Shown in pieces: positions 27,301 through 33,162 of a stretch of DNA of 64,000 nucleotides (position 1 is the stretch's first letter; each line of letters starts with the position of its first letter). The DNA lies in NCBI GenBank assembly GCA_965200505.1, contig OZ241343.1, positions 2,418,001 to 2,482,000 on the forward strand, in the 5' to 3' direction. A program made the translations under genes and the position numbers. Source of the stretch: VXNE01 sp965200505 (lineage in GTDB: Bacteria > Pseudomonadota > Gammaproteobacteria > Pseudomonadales > Azotimanducaceae). Below the pieces are notes generated by a model. The model made no database searches. It was not told where the DNA came from and saw nothing but the letters and a program-made list of their open reading frames with translations.

Positions 27301-27395
27301 ATGGGGAAATCGACCTCGGCGAGGCGGTGGCAGGATTTGGGGATCAAGGTGGATGGCGTGGGGGTGAAGCTAGATGGAGAGGGAGACTGTGCCAT
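24390..27395 (-). CDS. DUF1156 DNA methylase (methylase part of Hma-type system)
   Basis: This 1001-residue adenine-specific-type DNA methyltransferase carries an N-terminal DUF1156 region (EVDFPIAEVSRHAVREKSIR, WWARRPLASCRAVL). Other features are a VVDPFAGGGSIPLEALR motif, the catalytic SIWFTDPPYYDAIPYSDLSD, and zinc-knuckle cysteines in CEAPDCGAE and CLCCG. ATG 27395 lies inside the end of the upstream protease gene and has no clear ribosome site. The family-like part starts at residue 17 (LIPKSCHRL, TTG 27347), exactly where the broken copy at 28462 has its ATG. It should modify host DNA or take part in defence with the DUF499 ATPase and the helicase. Confidence 0.92.
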   Translation of the reverse strand: MAQSPSPSSFTPTPSTLIPKSCHRLAEVDFPIAEVSRHAVREKSIRHGHPSTLHLWWARRPLASCRAVLMALLLPDPCDEHCPAAFKEAARHILLAMHGHPRGWTAAVESDAGLRRSLLKFIADFADWDNAANPDYLTTSRALVKAAHGEEPPLVVDPFAGGGSIPLEALRVGCEAFASDLNPVACLILKVMLEDIPRHGPKLADELRKAGSEIKAAAERELADLYPKDADGATPIAYLWARTVRCEAPDCGAEIPLLRSFWLCKKEKRKRALKPNVVRRAGATPDVAFEVFEPMAEHEVHGGTVNRAKATCLCCGTVLPPERVRLQLSEQRGGADAIFDEAGKRVGGARMTAVATLKAGETGRHYRLPSDADYAAVRRAQLRLEGVLGEWGKGGRQGLCPVPDEPLPPIGTLGFRVQRYGMMQWGDLFTARQKVALRDLTRLVQAYPEPVRALLAIVLDRTADGSASISRWLPTGEEVKNVFSRQALPIVWDFGEANYVAESSRTWTSAITSAHKVLDWVSGMPTTQAQCQPADATDHALPDQTASIWFTDPPYYDAIPYSDLSDFFLVWLKRTLPNHPLLRDPVDPDNLLSPKTREAVQDETKTCEGRTKDRAFFEDIMGQAFAEGRRVLQETGVGSIVFAHKTTEGWEALLAGVIRGGWTITGSWPIATESATRPRARDSAALATSVHLICRPRPEDAPIGEWADVLRELPKRVADWMRRLQGEGVRGADLVFACVGPALEIYSRYRAVETVDGRAVALAEYLERVWEVVGRTALREVLGTASGADAPLQDALEEDARLTALFLWTLQSTETAATDDEADPDDEAVAGVAAKGFSLPFDVVRRFSQPMGIDLEAWHGRIVAQAKGIVRLLPVAERAKALFGEDGASSAADWIESDANPDSQLSLFPEGEPRLALKRPRKSILNEDAELQAQGATTLDRLHAAMLLQASGHASALRTLIAAEQERSPAFLRLANALTALYPRGSQEKRLLDAMLLAVPK

Positions 27396-27840
27396 CCGTG
27401 CCGTTGTAAACGAGCACCGCGGACTGCAATAAGTCGCGCCCGATGAGCGCGATCAAGTTCTGACCGCCCAAGTTGGCGCCGAGCGCGTACTCCAGATTGA
27501 TGTCGATGAACTGGGGGATAACGAGCTTGCCGGCAAACACCGGCACTTCGTGCTCGGTATGGGATGCGGACCTCATCATCGTCTTGTCGATTATCGGAAG
27601 CCCCGCCTTGGTGGCGGCTTGCTGATCGACGCATGTGCCGCCGGCCCCGGTGTCGATCAAAGCGAACCCGTTGACGGCATCCGGCACTTGGATTCCACGC
27701 TGTGCCAACGCCTGTCCATGCGAGTCTGAGACCATCATCGTCGTGGGGAGCAGTGGCCCGCCCTGCGCAAGGCCAGCGGGTGCGGCGATCGTTCGGCCTG
27801 CCTGATCGGTCGTCTCGGCGCGAAAGTTCAGCGTTGGCAC
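27370..27840 (-). CDS. Retropepsin-like aspartyl protease
   Basis: A 156-residue product with the single-domain retropepsin pattern: FALIDTGAGGTCVD holds the catalytic D-T/S-G, and the second half has ALIGRDLLQSAVLVYNG, the usual strand and loop after the flap. Such proteins work as dimers. GTG 27840 overlaps the end of the gene before it by 13 bases, and its own end overlaps the methylase start. The gene is therefore locked into one transcription unit with both. Retropepsin-like proteins with a small partner occur in many bacterial accessory regions; their role is unknown, and a role in defence is inference. Confidence 0.75.
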   Translation of the reverse strand: MPTLNFRAETTDQAGRTIAAPAGLAQGGPLLPTTMMVSDSHGQALAQRGIQVPDAVNGFALIDTGAGGTCVDQQAATKAGLPIIDKTMMRSASHTEHEVPVFAGKLVIPQFIDINLEYALGANLGGQNLIALIGRDLLQSAVLVYNGTDGTVSLSI

Positions 27841-28094
27841 TGCAGCAAGCCCAAGGACAACGCCGGTGCGGTGAACACCCGTTGCTTGTCGCCGGTGCGC
27901 CGAACCAGGAAGGGGCCACGTCCATACCGGCGGACACCCTCTCCCACGGCTTCCGCATGGCTCTCGAAGGTGCCAATCAGCTCGTCACCGTGGATCAACA
28001 CGAAGCGATTGGGGTAGGTCAGCAGCAATTCCTCCAAATGCTCGTCGTAGTACGCGATTTCTGCCTTCAACAGGCCCTCAGCGCTGGCTGTCAT
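27828..28094 (-). CDS. Small partner of retropepsin-like protease
   Basis: The 88-residue product starts at ATG 28094 after a strong Shine-Dalgarno (AGGAGGAA). It reads ITYYDE-like EIAYYDEHLEELLLTYPNRF, then VLIHGDELIGTFESHAEAVG and YGRGPFLVRR. This pattern (a Tyr/Phe-rich helix, then a short strand-turn with HGD and a DxHxEA helix) is common in genes directly upstream of bacterial retropepsin-like proteases. Function unknown. It is the first gene of the protease cassette and carries the best ribosome site of the group. Confidence 0.68.
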   Translation of the reverse strand: MTASAEGLLKAEIAYYDEHLEELLLTYPNRFVLIHGDELIGTFESHAEAVGEGVRRYGRGPFLVRRTGDKQRVFTAPALSLGLLQCQR

Positions 28095-28194
28095 GGTTCC
28101 TCCTCTGCGTCCCGCGGCAAGTGCCGTGCGCCGCCCACCTCACTGAGCGGTTCGAGACTTTACTACATCCAAGGCCGGCGCGTTCTTGCCGAAC

Positions 28195-28462
28195 CTAGGC
28201 AGCCGCCGGATGCCCATGCATGGCGAGCGGAAGGTGCCGAGCCACGTCGTTGAACGCCGCCGGACAGTGTGCATCGCACGGGTCTGGCAGCAACAGCGCC
28301 ATCAGCACCGCCCGACACGAAGCCAACGGCCGCCGCGGCCACGACAAGTGCAGTGTGCTCGGATGTCCGTGCCGAAATGGACTTCGCCCGGATGGCGTGG
28401 CGCGAGACCTCGGCGATGGGGAAATCGACCTCGGGTAGGTGGTGGCAGGATTTGGGGATCAT
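28195..28462 (-). pseudogene. Broken copy of the DUF1156 methylase 5' end
   Basis: Bases 28208-28461 match 27094-27346 in the intact methylase: by eye about 25 mismatches and one indel over 253 bases, so near 90% identical. The fragment starts ATG ATC CCC (MIPKSCHHLPEVDFPIAEVS). It carries one extra A in the run at 28375-28377, which shifts the frame after AKSI; read in the other frame it continues as RHGHPSTLHLSW and PLASCRAVLMALLLPDPCD, and stops at 28195. Only the first 85 or so codons remain. Its ATG overlaps the TIR gene stop (ATGA), so this copy was once translated straight after the TIR gene. Confidence 0.88.
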
Positions 28463-29616
28463 GCAGTCGAGTCATCCGGTAGCGCTTGCCCCGTCTCGTC
28501 CGCTTTCACCAAGCCTTCCCGCTCCAAGACACGTCGGATTTCTTCAAATTTGGACCCGATCTCGCCTTTGGCAAACCGTAGCTGCCCTAGCCCGTCAATG
28601 TTGCTAAACCCCTCGCATCCCTCTTCCAACAAGACGATAGCGCGATTGAAACCAAGTCTCCCTTGGAACAGCCCAGCTTCGTGAACTACGTTCAAGCGGG
28701 CATGCGAGGTTCCATCCTGCCGTTCGTCCTCGGCAGTCATGACCAAAAAAGCCATCGCTGCCGATTTCAACATTTGCCTAAGACGTTCAGTGTTATGTAT
28801 ACCCGCAATGGGGACTCTGTTGAACTCATCAGTTGGCAGACCAAGCCGGTCCTCGACAAAGTCCTTGAGTTCTCGCCATGCGGCGGAGTGGCCATGTCCG
28901 ATGAATATCCTTTTGCCAACCGCCGGTCTTTGGTGTGACACAGCTTGTTTGCGCGAAATGTGTGATACGGCATGTCTGACGAGATTGATCAAATCTACGA
29001 TCGTCTTTCGAGTGTGACGCATTGTCCTTATGCCCGCCAAGACGTAAACGTGAGGAGGCGTTGTCTGTCCTTGATTGAGTGCCACATGGTCTCTAGTAGC
29101 CGGTGTATAGCGGGGAGCCAGCCCTTTGATGACTTCTTCCCGTGACAACAGAAGAACTTCATCGACTCTGCTCCTAACGTTTTCCAAGTGCGGGTCTCTT
29201 TCGTCTGTGTGCGTTTGAAGGATGGACAATATCTCGAATTTGCACGTTTCGATCTCTTCTCGAGCATCATCATCGAATTTGCGAGCGAGACCTAAGTCGG
29301 GATTCCCCGCCCTTTTTCGGATAGCCTCATCTACGGTCTCGCGATCGTAGTTTCTCCAAGAACCAGAAGTTCGATTGTTGTCATAACTCAGACTGCCCCA
29401 CTCTTGATCGAAATGGGCATCGGGTGGCGGTCTCTTCAGTCCTTGATAGTAGACGAGCGCTTGGTAGCCAAGCCACGAGCCGCTAGCCGCCTTGCCAACC
29501 TCCTCAGCGCTCTCCTGTAGCTCCAAAAGCGGATTGGCTATTGTCGCGTCGTCGCCCCGCTCGGCAAGCTCCTCCAAGCGCTTGGCAATCTGCTCCAATT
29601 CCTTTACAGCGTTCAT
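28459..29616 (-). CDS. TIR-domain (CAP12/Pycsar-type) protein
   Basis: The 385-residue product has a C-terminal TIR-like domain of the nucleotide-binding PF10137 type (about residues 245-375). It shows KRIFIGHGHSAAWRELKDFV, a later RVPIAGIHNTERLRQMLKSA, then NVVHEAGLFQGRLGFNRAIV, where HEAG aligns with the conserved Glu of these NADases, and FSNIDGLGQLRF. The first 240 residues begin with a coiled coil (VKELEQIAKRLEELAERGD) and have no domain I know. TIR proteins of this group destroy NAD in infected cells. It lies 14 bases after the XRE-ImmA/IrrE gene and is AT-richer than the Hma core genes. Confidence 0.8.
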   Translation of the reverse strand: MNAVKELEQIAKRLEELAERGDDATIANPLLELQESAEEVGKAASGSWLGYQALVYYQGLKRPPPDAHFDQEWGSLSYDNNRTSGSWRNYDRETVDEAIRKRAGNPDLGLARKFDDDAREEIETCKFEILSILQTHTDERDPHLENVRSRVDEVLLLSREEVIKGLAPRYTPATRDHVALNQGQTTPPHVYVLAGIRTMRHTRKTIVDLINLVRHAVSHISRKQAVSHQRPAVGKRIFIGHGHSAAWRELKDFVEDRLGLPTDEFNRVPIAGIHNTERLRQMLKSAAMAFLVMTAEDERQDGTSHARLNVVHEAGLFQGRLGFNRAIVLLEEGCEGFSNIDGLGQLRFAKGEIGSKFEEIRRVLEREGLVKADETGQALPDDSTA

Positions 29617-29630
29617 GGCGTCCTCAGTGC

Positions 29631-30851
29631 TCAGGCTACTTGGGGCAACAGCGGCTCAACACTGCTTGGTTTCACGCCGAGAATCTTTGCCGCCTTGGTG
29701 TGGGTGAGTTCCTCGGCTTGAAGCAATCGGCTTACTAGGGAAAGAAGCGCTCCACCAAGGCGATGACGGCGGACCACGTAGTAGCTCGGCCCACCCTCTG
29801 CCTCGCGCATCCGCGCACGTTGGCGCTGCTTCTCTTCCTGCCATCGGTGTGCGTAAAAGGCATGGAGCTGGTGATAGACGTCGCGGTCGATCCGGCGACT
29901 TCGCCACAGTCGATAGGCGACCATGGCCTGGCTGACGCGCCACTCTCTCGCAACGTCCTCGGCTCGCTCCTGTGCCGCATCGAAGCTCCCTATTCGGCGT
30001 GGCGAGGAGATGACGTCGCCGGGGAGAAGGAACTCGCCGGCGACATCGTTGCAAAAGAACTCGATGCGGTCGTGGATGCGCTTTGGCGGCTTTGATGGCG
30101 GGGCGGCGCTGACGCCGCTGGCACCTAGGCAAACATGCGCAAGCTCGTGCAGGAGTGTGAACGACCGAGCGGAAATCGCGTCTTGGTGGTTTACGACGAT
30201 GAACGGGGCAACAGCATCCGCAAGAGCGAACCCGCGAAACACACGCTCGCTAACCACCGTATGGTGCGAACCGAGATCGCCGACCAGCAAGACAAACGCG
30301 CCCAAGCGCTCAATGCGGTTGCGGAGAAACGCGAACGGATCGGTGGTGCCACGGTGCCAATCGTCGCTCGATACATCGAGCGCGGTGCGCAGCGTGGCGA
30401 CGGCATTCGCCACGCTGTCGTCGAGGGACAATCGGCCGTCGAGATTCGGCCGGCGGGCGTCCTCGTCGTCTTCCAAAGCCGCCTTCACCATGCTCTGGTG
30501 AACCCGAACATCCCGCAGCAGCGCATCGAGCAAGGCAGCCTCTTGAGCGGTTGGCGGGGTGCCGGGTGCGGTGCGGAAGTCCTCGCCACGGCGACCGGTC
30601 GCTGGTGGGGACGCCAAGTAGAAGACGGTTGGGGGCCGGTGGTAAGCATCGGCGAAGCGCAATAGCTGGTTGCGCGTCGGTTGCCGCTCGCCGGACTCGA
30701 TGGCGACCAGCTTGTCCACGGCGGTGCTGTGGCGTGACGCCGACAAGCCAACGCTGCGGGCGGCCTGCTCTTGGGAAAGGCCCGCCGTTTGCCGCGCCCA
30801 CGCGAGCATGGACGGGTTGGCGTTCTCGGCACGTTGCATGGCGCTGCTCAC
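29631..30851 (-). CDS. XRE helix-turn-helix plus ImmA/IrrE metallopeptidase
   Basis: A 406-residue fusion. Residues 14-65 form an XRE DNA-binding domain (MLAWARQTAGLSQEQAARSV). Residues around 225-240 carry the zinc-protease motif in SFTLLHELAHVCLG, followed by a CNDVAGEFLLPGDV segment typical of ImmA/IrrE proteins. These proteins combine repression with damage- or stress-triggered proteolysis and often control mobile elements. The start is GTG 30851. The gene lies immediately before the TIR gene on the same strand, so it may regulate it. A C-terminal extension (HTKAAKILGVKPSSVEPLLP) may be a second DNA-binding segment. Confidence 0.88.
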   Translation of the reverse strand: MSSAMQRAENANPSMLAWARQTAGLSQEQAARSVGLSASRHSTAVDKLVAIESGERQPTRNQLLRFADAYHRPPTVFYLASPPATGRRGEDFRTAPGTPPTAQEAALLDALLRDVRVHQSMVKAALEDDEDARRPNLDGRLSLDDSVANAVATLRTALDVSSDDWHRGTTDPFAFLRNRIERLGAFVLLVGDLGSHHTVVSERVFRGFALADAVAPFIVVNHQDAISARSFTLLHELAHVCLGASGVSAAPPSKPPKRIHDRIEFFCNDVAGEFLLPGDVISSPRRIGSFDAAQERAEDVAREWRVSQAMVAYRLWRSRRIDRDVYHQLHAFYAHRWQEEKQRQRARMREAEGGPSYYVVRRHRLGGALLSLVSRLLQAEELTHTKAAKILGVKPSSVEPLLPQVA

Positions 30852-31012
30852 CGGGCTAGCCGTAGGAATGCGTCAAGGTTCATGTCCCAAGTGGCCAATC
30901 CTCCAAGCGGGCGACCGCTGGCCATGTTCGGTAATCGCCACGCTCGCCCTCGGAATGCGCTTCAACACCCGGGGCAGGTGCTGGACAACGCCCGAGCGTT
31001 CGAACCCCACTT

Positions 31013-31339
31013 CTACGGTTCCGGAGCCGTGCCGACCACCGCCCTAGCGAGCCCAGGTATCCGAGCGCTTCCGATCGCCGCATCGAGACCCCTTTGTGTC
31101 AAACGACAGACAAACACGCCTTCGACTTGACGACACGACACCAATCCAACCTCCTCCAGCCATCCAAGCACCACTCGAAAGGCGTCCGCGCTTGGACGGT
31201 GCCCGAACTCCTCGGCCGCGCTGCGCAACACTCTCTCATTCGACTCCATGCCGGCTTGATCCAGCATCCTCAGCACGAGCAGCCGCAAGTGCTCTGCAGA
31301 GTGCTTTTGGACAGCCGCCTTTACATCGCTGTCGCTCAC
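31013..31339 (-). CDS. Winged-helix protein like Mu-type phage protein (VpaChn25_0724 family)
   Basis: The 108-residue product has a winged-helix layout: AEHLRLLVLRMLDQAGMESN, then LRSAAEEFGHRPSADAFRVV, a WLEEVGLVSCRQVEG wing, and LTQRGLDAAIGSARIPGLAR. This matches by eye the small Mu-like phage family known as VpaChn25_0724, where a LNE/ESN...FGH pattern and a GRARVPG-like tail recur. GTG 31339 follows AAGGAGG at good spacing. No other Mu genes are around it, so it may be a phage leftover or a recruited regulator. DNA binding is likely but not shown. Confidence 0.65.
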   Translation of the reverse strand: MSDSDVKAAVQKHSAEHLRLLVLRMLDQAGMESNERVLRSAAEEFGHRPSADAFRVVLGWLEEVGLVSCRQVEGVFVCRLTQRGLDAAIGSARIPGLARAVVGTAPEP

Positions 31340-31558
31340 ACGTCGCCTCCTTCTCGCTGAACCTCGGGATCAAGCCGTGGGCAGTCCTGCTAGAATTCCT
31401 CATGTCGGAAACCCTCGCGGGAAGACTGGCAATCAGTTCCGCCGTTAACTCGCGTTACGGACAATTGATTGACCGGCGCGGTGATGCCAACAAACAGTTG
31501 GAATGCGTCATCGCATTTATCCGCTGTGCGTGTCCGGCACCAGAGGGATTGCTCCAGC

Positions 31559-32014
31559 TCAGCCCGACATGCTTGAGTCTTGCGAAGAGTGTGTGCTGCT
31601 CCGCCCAGTACTCGGCCTTCCCCGAATGGCAGCGGACCGAACTCGAAATCCCACAGTAGCCTCGACCAACCTGTCCTTGATTTCCTCCGACGTGGAGTTC
31701 CTGGGTGTGGGAACGTCCAACGCACGGGCAAAGCTGACTAGCTGTGCCCGCGAGCCGAGCGAATCGCTGATTGCCAGCTTAGCCTCCTCATGACTGTCGA
31801 TCTTGCTCAACGTTGCTTTGAGCTCCCTAAGTTGCTCTTCCGAACAAGCGGATTGCCCCTTAGCCCGTCTCGACTTCCTTGGCAGGTCCGTGTCGATGCG
31901 AAATCTGCCCTCTAAGACGCGGTTCAAGGTCACTTCGTCCATGGCTTCGATTTGCCTAGCGAAATTCCTAAACAGCGTAACAACTTGCCGCTTTGTGGAC
32001 GGACCGGCCTTCAT
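31559..32014 (-). CDS. ParA-associated hypothetical protein
   Basis: The 151-residue product starts at ATG 32014, overlapping the parA-like stop (ATGA). It begins with basic MKAGPSTKRQVVTLFRNFAR, has a charged middle (RKSRRAKGQ), and then a helical segment LVSFARALDVPTPRNSTSEE and IKDRLVEATVGFR, which resembles a SAP-type or related helix-extension-helix DNA-binding motif. The tail is Ser/Arg-rich. It may act as the ParB-like or adaptor partner of the ATPase; this is inference from the coupling. Confidence 0.62.
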   Translation of the reverse strand: MKAGPSTKRQVVTLFRNFARQIEAMDEVTLNRVLEGRFRIDTDLPRKSRRAKGQSACSEEQLRELKATLSKIDSHEEAKLAISDSLGSRAQLVSFARALDVPTPRNSTSEEIKDRLVEATVGFRVRSAAIRGRPSTGRSSTHSSQDSSMSG

Positions 32015-32943
32015 ACCTCAAGCCTCCTTTGGAACTCCGACGCGAACTTCTCAAGCTCTTTGACCACGTTCCTGTGGGTGCCTGGGTTTGGGTCCGTGAG
32101 CACAACGGGCACACCATAGCCAGAAACACCGAACATAGATTTATTCTCTCGAATCCATGCATCGAACACCGGTAGAGGGTTGTCTTGCCCGTCCTTTAGC
32201 CTTTTCACTTGGTTCACATACTGCCTTTGTGCCGCGATTGGTCGTTTTCCATAAACCTGTATCATCGTGAATACCACCCCCATGACTCGAGGAGCAACCT
32301 CGTCGCCATTCGGGCCTACACCTGCATATTCGTTGTAGTCCTCAAGTAGCCGACTAAGGCTTCCAATGAGATAGTCGATGCCAAGCGTGGACAAGTAGTC
32401 CGGTTTCGCCGGAACTAACACATGGTCGCTAGCCACGATCGCCGTCTTGGTAACGATATTGAAGTTCGGCGGGCAGTCGATTAAAACAACATCATAATCG
32501 TCGACAATCGATGCAAGGCCGTTGCGCAGACGGCGATGCACTTTCAGGAAGTTTCTCTTGGTTTGCCGGAGGTTCGCACCTCCCAAGTCCGCAGCCAACT
32601 CCAAGTCTACATTGATCAGGCCTAAATGGGAGGGGATCAGATCAACCTTCCCTTCGCGACTACTTAGATACCTAGCGAGACGAGGTGGCTCACAGATAAG
32701 CGACGCGAGTTCGATGGGCCGGCCATCTTCAAAGGAGTCGAACCAAGACTTGATTGTTCCATCACATTCGTAACTGGCCCGCCACTCATCCGGCCGGATG
32801 AAGGAGAATGTCAGACTTGCTTGAGAGTCGAGGTCCAAGGCGAGCACGTCCAAACCCCGCCAAGCCAGTTCGGCGGCGAGATTTACGGTCACGGTCGTCT
32901 TGCCCACGCCGCCCTTGTAGTTGATCACCGAGACGACTGGCAT
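32011..32943 (-). CDS. ParA-like ATPase
   Basis: A 310-residue ParA/MinD-type ATPase with the deviant Walker A in YKGGVGKTTVTVNLA (residues 9-23), DLDSQASLTFSF, a Walker B in VVLIDCPPNFNIVT, and VLVPAKPDYLSTLGIDYLI. Such ATPases position DNA or protein cargo. The longer helical C-terminus is like plasmid and island ParAs rather than chromosomal ones. It is coupled to a 151-residue partner and carries its own sigma70-like promoter. It is AT-richer than the helicase upstream. No parS-like repeat is evident nearby. Confidence 0.88.
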   Translation of the reverse strand: MPVVSVINYKGGVGKTTVTVNLAAELAWRGLDVLALDLDSQASLTFSFIRPDEWRASYECDGTIKSWFDSFEDGRPIELASLICEPPRLARYLSSREGKVDLIPSHLGLINVDLELAADLGGANLRQTKRNFLKVHRRLRNGLASIVDDYDVVLIDCPPNFNIVTKTAIVASDHVLVPAKPDYLSTLGIDYLIGSLSRLLEDYNEYAGVGPNGDEVAPRVMGVVFTMIQVYGKRPIAAQRQYVNQVKRLKDGQDNPLPVFDAWIRENKSMFGVSGYGVPVVLTDPNPGTHRNVVKELEKFASEFQRRLEV

Positions 32944-32971
32944 AGCCGGCCCCGCCCCCAGAACAGACTAA

Positions 32972-33000
32972 ACGATAGGCTTCGACGTCTCTGGTGTCAA
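32972..33000 (-). promoter_or_regulatory. Sigma70-like promoter of parA-like gene
   Basis: On the minus strand TTGACA (33000-32995) is followed after 17 bases by TATCGT (32977-32972). The -35 box is perfect and the spacing ideal; the -10 box matches at four of six positions. Transcription would start near 32965, about 22 bases before ATG 32943, with a G-rich ribosome site between. This means the ParA pair is expressed independently of the helicase gene upstream. Confidence 0.65.
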
Positions 33001-33162
33001 GCGGTTAGACGAGATCGTCGGTCGTGTAGTACCAGAGCGGTGGTGGAGCGGCGGATCAACGCCAGTCGATCACGGCGGCCTTTGCTTCCTCGCTCTGTGG
33101 TCAAGACATCGGACAGTCGCGAGCGTCGCAGCATAGTCGTGCTCATTGGCGCTTGCGCTCCC

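Noticed and set aside
30861..31012. A short minus-strand frame ending just before the XRE-ImmA/IrrE gene, with a segment KRIPRASVAITEHG resembling part of a small toxin or antitoxin.
   Set aside because: There is no start codon with a ribosome site, no recognisable full domain, and the composition allows chance open frames here.
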